Shown here: piece after piece, positions 44,781 through 52,933 of the stretch
Layout of the letters: every line of letters starts with the position of its first letter
How positions within the stretch are numbered: position 1 is the first letter of the stretch
Source: Bacteriovoracaceae bacterium
GTDB taxonomy: Bacteria > Bdellovibrionota > Bacteriovoracia > Bacteriovoracales > Bacteriovoracaceae
Reading direction: 5' to 3'
Assembly: GCA_019752535.1 (NCBI GenBank)
Contig: JAIEMA010000050.1
Location: forward strand, 1-61,979
Length of the DNA stretch: 61,979 bases
Made by a program: the position numbers and the translations under genes
The notes under the pieces: generated by a model
What the model saw: only the letters and a program-made list of their open reading frames with translations
Databases searched by the model: none
Told to the model about the DNA's origin: nothing

Positions 44781-45281
44781 ATGAAAGATGAATATCTAAT
44801 GACTCTTTACAAGGATGGAGATCACCATGCCTTTTCGAGAATATATGAGAAGTATGCCCCAATGGTTTATGGGTATCTAAGTAAACGCTTGTCCAAGAAT
44901 GAGGTTGAAGACGCTTATCAAAATGTTTGGAGACAGCTCCATGAGAAACGCGATCTCTATGCAAGCCAACCGTTTGCTCCTTGGTTCTTTGTTTTAATTA
45001 AGAACCTATTGATTGACCAATACAGACAGGAAGGGCGGAAGACCGCTTACTTAAAAATGCTTGAGACTAGGGATAGTGAGATCAATGAATCTGTTCCGGT
45101 AGATCTTCAAGCTCTTTTAGCAACGCTCCCTAGAGATTCAAAAGAAATGATTCAGAAGTACTATCTTGAAGGTTATAGTTACGAAGATCTAGAAAAAGAG
45201 TCAGGATTGTCACAAGTAGGCCTTCGTAAACGTTTATCTAGAGCAGTTTCTCAATTGAGAAAGCTCGGAGGTAGAGAATGA
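44781..45281 (+). CDS. ECF sigma factor 2
   Basis: 166 residues. Region 2 includes FSRIYEKYAPMVYGYLSKR, DAYQNVWRQLHEKRDLYASQ and FAPWFFVLIKNLLIDQYRQ. Region 4 has SYEDLEKESGLSQVGLRKRLSRA. It is clearly paralogous to the factor at 42408-42917 and is followed by a membrane protein paralogous to that factor's partner. Its own promoter region (44700-44780) shows no TGTCAC/CGTTATA pair. The ribosome site is weak. Confidence 0.9.
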   Translation: MKDEYLMTLYKDGDHHAFSRIYEKYAPMVYGYLSKRLSKNEVEDAYQNVWRQLHEKRDLYASQPFAPWFFVLIKNLLIDQYRQEGRKTAYLKMLETRDSEINESVPVDLQALLATLPRDSKEMIQKYYLEGYSYEDLEKESGLSQVGLRKRLSRAVSQLRKLGGRE

Positions 45282-45817
45282 AGCATGACGAACAACAAGA
45301 TTTTTTAGAATTTTTGACTACTCATGAAGTGCCACCGGCTGATCTTATAGCAGTTACTCGCAAAGATATTCTTTTCATGTTCAATAAAACTTCCCTACTT
45401 TCTAAATTTATCCTGCTTCAAACACTGGGAGCATTATTCACTCTTAGTTTCTGTCCTCAATTTGGAGTAGGACTTCCCGAGGGACATGGAATCACTCATA
45501 TCCTCAGGATCTATGGCGACGGAGCCTGTGCTGCTTTTTGTGGTTCATTGTTTCTTCTATCTGGAACTGCACTCGCCTCTTTTGTGATGAAACAAGATGA
45601 AGTATTTTGGATCTGGAAACGTTTTAAGATGCCTCTCATTATTTTACCTTCTGTTTTCTGGACGCTTCTCATGTTTTTCAACATAACATTCAAGTTTAAT
45701 CCAGAAACAGTTATCTATCACATCGTATGGATAACATCTGCGCTATTAACCGAAGAGATATTCCTATATCTGAAAAATCTTTCTTATAAAGGGGAGCTAT
45801 TAAAACTGAAACCCTAA
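45278..45817 (+). CDS. Four-helix membrane protein, likely anti-sigma partner of ECF factor 2
   Basis: 179 residues overlapping the sigma gene by ATGA. A soluble N-terminal 45 residues (acidic, EQQDFLEFLTTHEVPP) precede four membrane segments. The shared CPQFG motif after helix 1 and similar overall layout mark it as a paralog of 41891-42418. No enzyme motif is seen. It is convergent with the ATP-grasp gene, with 28 bases between. Confidence 0.62.
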   Translation: MKHDEQQDFLEFLTTHEVPPADLIAVTRKDILFMFNKTSLLSKFILLQTLGALFTLSFCPQFGVGLPEGHGITHILRIYGDGACAAFCGSLFLLSGTALASFVMKQDEVFWIWKRFKMPLIILPSVFWTLLMFFNITFKFNPETVIYHIVWITSALLTEEIFLYLKNLSYKGELLKLKP

Positions 45818-45845
45818 AAATTGCTTTGCTGCTAAACCAAATGAA

Positions 45846-47090
45846 CTAGATGACAAAGACAGGAGCAAATCCTCCCCCCTCCGTCCTAAAATTTGTTGTC
45901 TGCCCCATATACAATCGAGATGCTAGCAAAAGAATTTCACCACTGTAGGCGTAAACACGAATATCTTGTTTAAGTTCTATCTGCTTACCCTCATTCTCAA
46001 TTAAGCGAAGTCCTGGTGGTGTAAGCTCTTGAGCGATATAGGAAGAGTTGGCCATTTCTTCCCAAACCCTGAGAGTTATTTTATCGCCTCTATAAGTTGC
46101 TTTGCTTCCATAACCCTTTGTTGGTTTAAAAAAATAGTTTTTTCTCCGGGCCCAAAATTCAGAGCGGTTGGTCTCTGTGACTTTAAATGTACGAGGTATT
46201 CCTTTAAGTAGAACCTCTTGCACAGAAGTTTCAATTCCTAACGTTCTCATCTCTTCCCTAGATGTGAGAATCTCAAGATTTTCTTTATCAGCAAAAAGTG
46301 CATGATGATGAGGGTTGGGTGTGATCACGACATTTCCGGCCAAATAAGCGGCTTTAATTCCCTCATAAATTTCCGCATCAAAATAAAAGTCGGTAGATCT
46401 ATTGTAAACTAAATCAATCTTGTTATTTTGAAACCAAAGACCGTCATACCTGAGTTCGATAAGAGAAGGATCGACGATGAAAGTACTAATGCCTTTTTTC
46501 TTAAATAAATCTGCGAATAACTTAAACTCTGGGTATAAGAATTGGCCGTTAGGATTCTCGTCCATAATGGCAATGACTTTTAGCTCTTGATTCTTTTTTT
46601 GACTTCTCCATTCATCTTCAAAAATATCAAAAAATTTATCTTCAAGCCCCTCTAATTCAACTGGTGCTTTTGTGCCTTCACAACATGCCATCTGCGCTTT
46701 AGCTAAAAGTAAATTAAGAAAAGCTCCTCCAGCATTCGTGTTGATTTCAATGAGCTTCGGTCCCTCTTCCGTCAAGTGAAAGTCATATCCCATGAAGACT
46801 CCATTGGGACCAAAGCTTTCGAAAGCAGTCTTTGAACTTCTACACAAAATTTTTTGCTGAAAAGTCTGCATCGCTACTACATTTTCTATAGCGTAGATGA
46901 CGCTTTTCATTTCATTAAATTCGATAGGCGAAATGTAAATGGCCGTATCCGAGAACAAATTTGGCCTTTCCAGGAACAGTGCTCTCATCTCAGGTAAACC
47001 TTCCAAATGATCAAGAAGGAACTGCCTATCTAAAGTTTTGCACAGACAGTGCTTATTTATGCTTCTTGCAATCGAAGTGTACTGATTCAT
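45846..47090 (-). CDS. ATP-grasp-like protein in the metal-efflux operon
   Basis: 414 residues. GYDFHLTEEGPKLIEINTNA and the later FFKPTKGYGSKATYRGD and DIRVYAYSGEILLLASRLY are typical of the ATP-grasp fold: Lys for ATP, acidic Mg ligands, and a closing TNFRTEGGG loop. ATP-grasp enzymes join a carboxylate to an amine or thiol; glutathione-like or peptide ligation is one possible role. It starts 18 bases after the DUF3347 gene, so it probably belongs to the CusCBA-like operon. The substrate is unknown. Confidence 0.72.
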   Translation of the reverse strand: MNQYTSIARSINKHCLCKTLDRQFLLDHLEGLPEMRALFLERPNLFSDTAIYISPIEFNEMKSVIYAIENVVAMQTFQQKILCRSSKTAFESFGPNGVFMGYDFHLTEEGPKLIEINTNAGGAFLNLLLAKAQMACCEGTKAPVELEGLEDKFFDIFEDEWRSQKKNQELKVIAIMDENPNGQFLYPEFKLFADLFKKKGISTFIVDPSLIELRYDGLWFQNNKIDLVYNRSTDFYFDAEIYEGIKAAYLAGNVVITPNPHHHALFADKENLEILTSREEMRTLGIETSVQEVLLKGIPRTFKVTETNRSEFWARRKNYFFKPTKGYGSKATYRGDKITLRVWEEMANSSYIAQELTPPGLRLIENEGKQIELKQDIRVYAYSGEILLLASRLYMGQTTNFRTEGGGFAPVFVI

Positions 47091-47108
47091 TTGGTCATTG
47101 CTTTGTTT

Positions 47109-47501
47109 TCAAATTTTTTGCCCGCATTCAAGCATGGATTTACCATAATACGGATTTCTAATTCCACCTTTTGTCTGAATCCATTTAGCTTTTGCCATCG
47201 GACATTCAGCAACAATCAGCTGATCCATTTCTTTTTTATCAGCATGCTTGATATAAAAATCTGAGAGCCTCTTGAATGATTCGCGCAATCCTTCAATTTC
47301 CTTGAATTCCTTTCCACAGTCTTTGTATTCGGCTTTAAGTTCAACAGCATCTTTTTTACAAAGTGTCTTATGCTCACTAAGAGCTACTTTCATGTCATCA
47401 TTAGCAAGCGCCTCCTGCATCTTAACGTAATTTGTAAGTCCTTGCGATTTTGCAAGGGCCATCATGGGAAATGTGCATAAGAGAACAATAAACATCTTCA
47501 T
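47109..47501 (-). CDS. Secreted DUF3347-domain protein
   Basis: 130 residues with a signal peptide (MKMFIVLLCTFPMMALA). NYVKMQEALANDDMKVA at the start and CPMAKAKWIQTKGGIRNPYY with YGKSMLECG at the end match DUF3347, a domain more often found fused to the CusB-type membrane-fusion protein. Here it is separate. Conserved Cys, Met and His-poor positions suggest a copper-handling periplasmic protein. It overlaps the RND pump stop (ATGA). Confidence 0.85.
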   Translation of the reverse strand: MKMFIVLLCTFPMMALAKSQGLTNYVKMQEALANDDMKVALSEHKTLCKKDAVELKAEYKDCGKEFKEIEGLRESFKRLSDFYIKHADKKEMDQLIVAECPMAKAKWIQTKGGIRNPYYGKSMLECGQKI

Positions 47502-50500
47502 GTTAAACTCCTTTGTTTTTTGAATTCGCGAGATTTCCAGATATCGTAGATTACGGGGTAAATGAGAAGCTCAAGAATAAATGATGTGACAATCCCGCCC
47601 ACCATTGGCGCCGCAATCCGCTTCATGACATCAGCACCAGTACCAGACGACCACATGATCGGTATGAGCCCAATAAATAGACAAAGTACTGTCATGAGTT
47701 TCGGACGAATCCTGTGAACAGCACCTTCAATAATGGCCTCTCGCAGATCTGCCTCATTTCTCATGAGTCCTTTTTTCAACCGATCCTCATAAGAAAGATC
47801 AAGATAAAGAAGCATGAATACACCAGTTTCAGCATCAAGACCTAATAGAGCGATGATGCCTACCCATGTTGCGATCGACATATTGTATCCAAGAAGATAC
47901 AGAAACCAGGTCGCCCCAATCAGGGAAAAAGGAATTGCTAACAATACAAGGCCTGTCTTAGTCCAAGACTTGGTGTTCATATGAAGTAGAAGAAGTATAA
48001 GAAACATCGTAAGAGGTACGACGAGTTTCAGACGCTTTTCAACATTCTGCATATTCTCGTACTGGCCGCTCCATTCAAGGGTATATCCTTCAGGAAGCTT
48101 CACTTTTTCATCCACTGTTTTTTTAGCAAAATCCACATAAGAACCTATATCAGTTTTAGAAAGATCCACATCTACATAAACATAACCAACTAGTGAGGCA
48201 TTTTCGTCACGGATCATGGACGCACCTTCCGTGAATTTCACCTTTGCAAGTTCCTTTAAAGGAATCTGGGCCCCATTCATTGAAGTAATGAAAACACTCT
48301 CGATAGATTCTTTTGTTTGTCTGAAAGCCGGGGCGTACCTAACTTGAATCGGGTAGCGTTCCCTCCCCTGCAGAGCAAGTGAAATATTCTCCCCCCCGAT
48401 TGCTGTCATGGCCTGGGAGTGAGCGTCCTCAACTGTGAGTCCATAATACGCCAAGCGATCACGGTCAAAATCAATATCTAGAAAATACCCGCCGGAGATT
48501 CTTTCTGCCACGACCGTTCTCGTATTGGGTGTATCTTTCAAGGCATTCTCAACGTCAACTCCAATGGCCTGAATGGACTTTAAATCATCACCGTAGATCT
48601 TGACCCCGACGGAACTTCTGATACCAGTCGAAAGCATGTCGATGCGGTTTTTAATCGGCATGGTCCAGATATTTGGCATCCCAAGGAAATTTAGCTTCTC
48701 GTTCATTTCTGAGATCAAAGTTTCTTCATCAATACGATCTGAAGCAAAAAATCTGAATGGTTTTTGGAGAAAATCTGGCAAAAAAGAATACCAACGCTCT
48801 ATTTTTCTCCACTGGCTTTTATCCTTAAGAACAATCGTTGTCTCGATCATGGAAAGAGGAGCTGTATCTGTTGAAGTTTCGGCCCTTCCAGCTTTTCCAA
48901 ATACTGATTCCACTTCAGGAAAGGACTTAAGGATTTTATCTTGTAAAGTTAATACGCGCTGGGCTTCAGTCACAGACAATCCCGGTAATGCCGTGGGCAT
49001 ATAGAGCAAACTTCCTTCATGAAGCTTAGGCATGAACTCACGTCCAAGCAGCATCATTCCAGGAATTACAGATAGAGTTAAAAGAAACGCCGAAACTAAG
49101 ACTGCTTTTCTATTCAACAAAAAGAAATCAAGGACTGGTTTATAAATTGCAAACAGCCGTTTACTTATAGGATGCTTTTCTTCTGGGTAGTATGTACCGA
49201 CGATAAAAACATTTCCAAGCTTATTAAGAAATTTCGATTTCCCGTTAAAAAATTCTGCTCTGGCAAAGAGCATTCGAACTGCAGGATCAAGGGTCACAGC
49301 GAGAAGTCCCGCGATAGCCATCGTGAGAGTCTTTGAAATAGCAAGGGGCTTGAATAGTCTCCCCTCCTGATCTATAAGGGTAAAAATTGGAAGAAACGAA
49401 ACTGCGATAACTAGAAGTGAAAAGAATACGGAAGGCCCTACTTCCATAAGTGCTTCCAGCCTTACATGATGAAAATCTTCCTTTTTTCCTCCCGCATGCC
49501 AGTGTTCAATTTTTCGGTAAGCGTTTTCAACTTCAATAATGGCCCCATCCACTAAAACGCCGATAGAAATGGCAATCCCTGCAAGAGACATAATGTTCGA
49601 CGACTGTCCCATGAAGTAGAGAGGTATAAAGGCAAAAAGAACAGAGATAGGTATGGTGATGATAGGAACAAGTGCCGAAGGTATGTGCCAGAGAAAAATC
49701 AGGATCACAAGACTCACGACAATTAATTCTTCAATCAATGTTCCTTTAAGGGTGTGAAGGGCACGATCGATCAGATCTGAACGATCGTAAACAGACTTGA
49801 TTTTCACACCTTCTGGTAGAGTTTTTGAAAGAGTTTCAATTTTTTCTTTAACTCTTTTAATGACTGATGGAGCATCCTCTCCTTGCCTCATCACAATGAT
49901 GGCCCCAACCGTATCTCCAAGACCATTATAGTCTGTAATACCTCTTCGCATTTCCGGTCCTACTACGACATCGGCTACTTGATGCAAAAGAACCGGCACT
50001 GGTGCATTCATTCCGAATTTGACCGGAATGTTTTTAAAGTCGTCCACACTGTCTGCTAAGGCACGACTTCTTACCATTGCCTCAGCTCCGGAGAATTCAA
50101 TAACCCGTCCTCCACTTTCTTTATTCGATTTTTTGACCGCCTCCATTACATCCATCATTGATACTTGATAGAGTTGAAGCTTTCTCGGATCGACACGAAT
50201 CTGAAACTGTTTTACGAATCCACCCACCGGTGCGACTTCAGAAACTCCGGGGACTGAGTTCAGCTGAAACTTTAATTTCCAGTCCTGTATCGTCCGGAGT
50301 TGTGAGGGATTTAATTTTCCGCTTTCATCAACCAGAACATACTGATAGATCCATCCCACGCTGGTGGCATCAGGTCCAATTTGCATTTTGGCCCCGGCAG
50401 GTAAATCGGCGCTGATTCTATTAACATATTCTAGAACCCTGCTTCTCGCCCAATAAAGATCGGTTCCGTCTTCGAAGATGACGTAGACATAAGAAAATCC

Positions 50501-50761
50501 ATAATCAGAAAGACCTCGAACCGTCTTTACTTTTGGTGCTCCCAAAAGGGCAGTCACAATAGGATAGGTAACCTGGTTTTCAACAATGTCAGGAGACTGG
50601 TCCCATTTTGTATAGATGATCACTTGCGTGTCTGAGAGATCAGGAATTGCATCCAAGGGGATGTTTCTGAGAGAAATGTAACCAAGAATACAAATAACAA
50701 AAGTAATAGCAATTACAATGAACTTGTTATGGGCCGAATAAGAAATAATCTTCTGAATCAT
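47498..50761 (-). CDS. CusA-like heavy-metal RND efflux pump
   Basis: 1087 residues, normal for heavy-metal RND pumps. The start AHNKFIVIAITFVICILGY is helix 1. IPLDAIPDLSDTQVIIYTKW is the signature of CusA/CzcA pumps. The porter domains are followed by the helix 4 segment VDGAIIEVENAYRKIE with its acidic proton-path residue. WVGIIALLGLDAETGVFMLLYLD lies near residue 960. It pumps metal, probably copper or silver given the neighbours, from periplasm to outside using the proton gradient. Its ATG overlaps the membrane-fusion stop by one base. Confidence 0.92.
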   Translation of the reverse strand: MIQKIISYSAHNKFIVIAITFVICILGYISLRNIPLDAIPDLSDTQVIIYTKWDQSPDIVENQVTYPIVTALLGAPKVKTVRGLSDYGFSYVYVIFEDGTDLYWARSRVLEYVNRISADLPAGAKMQIGPDATSVGWIYQYVLVDESGKLNPSQLRTIQDWKLKFQLNSVPGVSEVAPVGGFVKQFQIRVDPRKLQLYQVSMMDVMEAVKKSNKESGGRVIEFSGAEAMVRSRALADSVDDFKNIPVKFGMNAPVPVLLHQVADVVVGPEMRRGITDYNGLGDTVGAIIVMRQGEDAPSVIKRVKEKIETLSKTLPEGVKIKSVYDRSDLIDRALHTLKGTLIEELIVVSLVILIFLWHIPSALVPIITIPISVLFAFIPLYFMGQSSNIMSLAGIAISIGVLVDGAIIEVENAYRKIEHWHAGGKKEDFHHVRLEALMEVGPSVFFSLLVIAVSFLPIFTLIDQEGRLFKPLAISKTLTMAIAGLLAVTLDPAVRMLFARAEFFNGKSKFLNKLGNVFIVGTYYPEEKHPISKRLFAIYKPVLDFFLLNRKAVLVSAFLLTLSVIPGMMLLGREFMPKLHEGSLLYMPTALPGLSVTEAQRVLTLQDKILKSFPEVESVFGKAGRAETSTDTAPLSMIETTIVLKDKSQWRKIERWYSFLPDFLQKPFRFFASDRIDEETLISEMNEKLNFLGMPNIWTMPIKNRIDMLSTGIRSSVGVKIYGDDLKSIQAIGVDVENALKDTPNTRTVVAERISGGYFLDIDFDRDRLAYYGLTVEDAHSQAMTAIGGENISLALQGRERYPIQVRYAPAFRQTKESIESVFITSMNGAQIPLKELAKVKFTEGASMIRDENASLVGYVYVDVDLSKTDIGSYVDFAKKTVDEKVKLPEGYTLEWSGQYENMQNVEKRLKLVVPLTMFLILLLLHMNTKSWTKTGLVLLAIPFSLIGATWFLYLLGYNMSIATWVGIIALLGLDAETGVFMLLYLDLSYEDRLKKGLMRNEADLREAIIEGAVHRIRPKLMTVLCLFIGLIPIMWSSGTGADVMKRIAAPMVGGIVTSFILELLIYPVIYDIWKSREFKKQRSLT

Positions 50762-51600
50762 TACATGCCTTCCATGTTCATCATGTCTGAACCTTTTAGA
50801 CGTGATTCAGAATCAATCAGAAAATTCGGTCCAAAAGAAATAAGATCTCCTTCATTGAGACCACTCGAAACTTCTATTTGGTCTCCACTTGTTAGTCCCA
50901 CACTGACACGAACAGCCTTAAGTCCTCCGTCCTCCTGAACTTTATATACAATGTTTTCCTTTCCGGTCCTGAGGACGGCATCATAGGGAACCATGAGAAC
51001 ACTAACTGGCGTAGTTTTAATTTTTCCGAAGAAACTTCCTTCCATAAGATTCATACGATGAGCTGATGTAATAGTTCCGATGACTCTCACAGACCTGCTA
51101 GAAGGATCTGCCACAGTATCAATTTGTATAATTTTTCCAGTGAGATTGATCCCAGGCATAGAAGCGCATTCTCCCTCAAACTGTTGACCGACCTTTACCC
51201 TCATCAGATCCGACTCATAGATATAAAAAGCTACTTGAGCGGCACTTAAATGCCTTCCACCCACAGCAATTTCAAATGAAACTTCTCTTCTCTCCACTCG
51301 ACCCTGAGTAAATTGTAAGACTTTTTTCTGATAGTCACTTGGAAGAAGCGCACTAGCTTCTTTCTTCTGTTCCTTTTTTTGGTCTGGACCTCCAGTCACT
51401 TTCACGAGAGGCATTCCACAAATAGGACAGTTTCCTGGTTTATGTTCATGAACCTGAGGGTGCATGGTACAGGTATAATAAGAATGTTTAGGTTGACCGT
51501 GGGCCGTTTCATCAGTGTGACTTGAGTGATCTGTACCTTTTTTGTCACACCCAAAGGAGATCACTACAAGTAGCAAGATTGAGATAATGTTGAGTTTCAT
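50761..51600 (-). CDS. Reduced CusB-like membrane-fusion lipoprotein
   Basis: 279 residues. A lipobox (VISFGC, Cys 18) precedes a heavy-metal-binding domain with CTMHPQ, CPICGMPLV (residues 44-65). The next 190 residues match the beta-barrel and membrane-proximal parts of CusB proteins (YESDLMRVKVGQQFEG; DSVADPSSRSVRV-like). The helical hairpin and lipoyl halves, about 120 residues in full-length members, are missing: the sequence goes from the GGRHLSAAQ strand straight to the barrel. It is adjacent to the TolC-like gene (abutting) and the RND gene. Confidence 0.82.
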   Translation of the reverse strand: MKLNIISILLLVVISFGCDKKGTDHSSHTDETAHGQPKHSYYTCTMHPQVHEHKPGNCPICGMPLVKVTGGPDQKKEQKKEASALLPSDYQKKVLQFTQGRVERREVSFEIAVGGRHLSAAQVAFYIYESDLMRVKVGQQFEGECASMPGINLTGKIIQIDTVADPSSRSVRVIGTITSAHRMNLMEGSFFGKIKTTPVSVLMVPYDAVLRTGKENIVYKVQEDGGLKAVRVSVGLTSGDQIEVSSGLNEGDLISFGPNFLIDSESRLKGSDMMNMEGM

Positions 51601-52782
51601 TTACTGTTCCTTAGCAAAAGCAAGAGACCAATTAGAGTAAATCTCTTCATAGGCCATCCTGAGTTCTACCAGCTGAGTTCTGAGTGAGATGTAATCTTGA
51701 AAAATACGGCGATGAGTTTCAAGACCGGACATATCTCTTGGAGCAATGTTCTTAAGATATTTCAGACTTTTCTGAGCGGCAGGAATAGACACGTCCTTCA
51801 GAGTTTTTATCTGATTTTTCAAAATATCTGATCTTTTCATCAGCGACTGTTTTAAAGCCTCACTTTCTACCTCGGCTTTGCGGTAGTTTGCCTCGGCGAT
51901 CATCTTATTTGCCACAGCTTCGGCTTTTTCCGCCCGGGGCTGCCAGAAGAAAGCGAAAGGGAGATCAATACCTAGCATGATTTCCTGATTTGCCATAAAC
52001 ATCATTGGTCGATCAAGTTTTCTTGCTCTAATTATAAGGTTGGGAAGATAGGAGGTCTTGGCCACTTCAAGCATGGAAGATGCGACCTTTAATTTGGAGA
52101 GACTTATCGAAGAAATTCGCGATGAAGAAGATGCCTCTGGAAGATTTTTTGGATCATCTATAACTGGAAGACCCGGTTCATAATTTTCGTCAAAACTTAG
52201 CTCCTTCAATTTCGATTTTTCGGCTTCTAAATCACTCTTAACAGAACTCAGATCGTTTTCAAGAACTCCTAGGTAACTTTCGATTTCAAGTGCATAAATA
52301 TTAGAACTTGCATCAGAGCGAACCACCGAGCGAGCATAACTAAGATGGTTTTTCAGCCAGTCTCTAACTTCCGTTAAATAGTTAATCTTTTCATGATCCT
52401 TCCAATAGCTCACGAAGGCCAATCGCGCCTGAAGAACTTTCTCCGTCGAGAAAAATTCGCTCTCTTTTCTTTGCAGTTCAAAAGCATTTTCACGAGACGT
52501 TTTATCACTGCTTAAACGAGATGAAAGTGGCACTTCTTGCTGAACTTCAAAGGCGTAAGCAACACCTTCCTCAAGAGTTCTCATCTGAGAAACACCAACC
52601 ATTGGCGCTTTAAGGGAAACACCCTTACTCCTCGCCTCAGAAGCAGTTAAAATCAAACTTTGTGATGCAATCTCTAGGTTTGAATTTTTAACTTTCGATA
52701 CAAAGGCATCGATTGAATCAGCGATGGCCAAATTGGACAGAAGTGAACCAAATGCTAAAAAAAGCAAAGTTAATTTTTTCAT
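51601..52782 (-). CDS. CusC/CzcC-like outer-membrane efflux channel
   Basis: 393 residues from the ATG at 52782 (AGGA upstream; a GTG just before is the alternative). Signal peptide MKKLTLLFLAFGSLLSNLAIA. Repeated long helices, including YAFEVQQEVPLSSRLSS and YALEIESYLGVLENDLSSVK, fit an outer-membrane factor. It is the first gene of the efflux operon (channel, fusion protein, RND pump, DUF3347, ATP-grasp) and is preceded by an ECF-type promoter. Confidence 0.86.
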   Translation of the reverse strand: MKKLTLLFLAFGSLLSNLAIADSIDAFVSKVKNSNLEIASQSLILTASEARSKGVSLKAPMVGVSQMRTLEEGVAYAFEVQQEVPLSSRLSSDKTSRENAFELQRKESEFFSTEKVLQARLAFVSYWKDHEKINYLTEVRDWLKNHLSYARSVVRSDASSNIYALEIESYLGVLENDLSSVKSDLEAEKSKLKELSFDENYEPGLPVIDDPKNLPEASSSSRISSISLSKLKVASSMLEVAKTSYLPNLIIRARKLDRPMMFMANQEIMLGIDLPFAFFWQPRAEKAEAVANKMIAEANYRKAEVESEALKQSLMKRSDILKNQIKTLKDVSIPAAQKSLKYLKNIAPRDMSGLETHRRIFQDYISLRTQLVELRMAYEEIYSNWSLAFAKEQ

Positions 52783-52816
52783 CACTAATCCTATGAAATG
52801 AATAAGTTACAATCAT

Positions 52817-52844
52817 TATAACGGTTGAGATTAGATTTTGTGAC
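52817..52844 (-). promoter_or_regulatory. ECF-type promoter (site 6) of the CusCBA-like operon
   Basis: Minus-strand GTCACA, 15 nt, CGTTATA (plus TATAACG at 52817-52823, TGTGAC at 52839-52844). The spacer is one base shorter than in the other five. Confidence 0.7.
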
Positions 52845-52933
52845 AGTAAGGCATAAGAAAAAGAATTTACCCGACTCTTTGGGTCGGAGTCAGCTCCAGC
52901 TGGCATAGATAAATGAAAGTACGGAGCATTCTG

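Noticed and set aside
52871-52887. Terminator of the copper ATPase gene
   Set aside because: CCGACTC/GGGTCGG forms a 7-bp stem, but the U run past it on the minus strand is weak and distant, so it is not listed as a feature.
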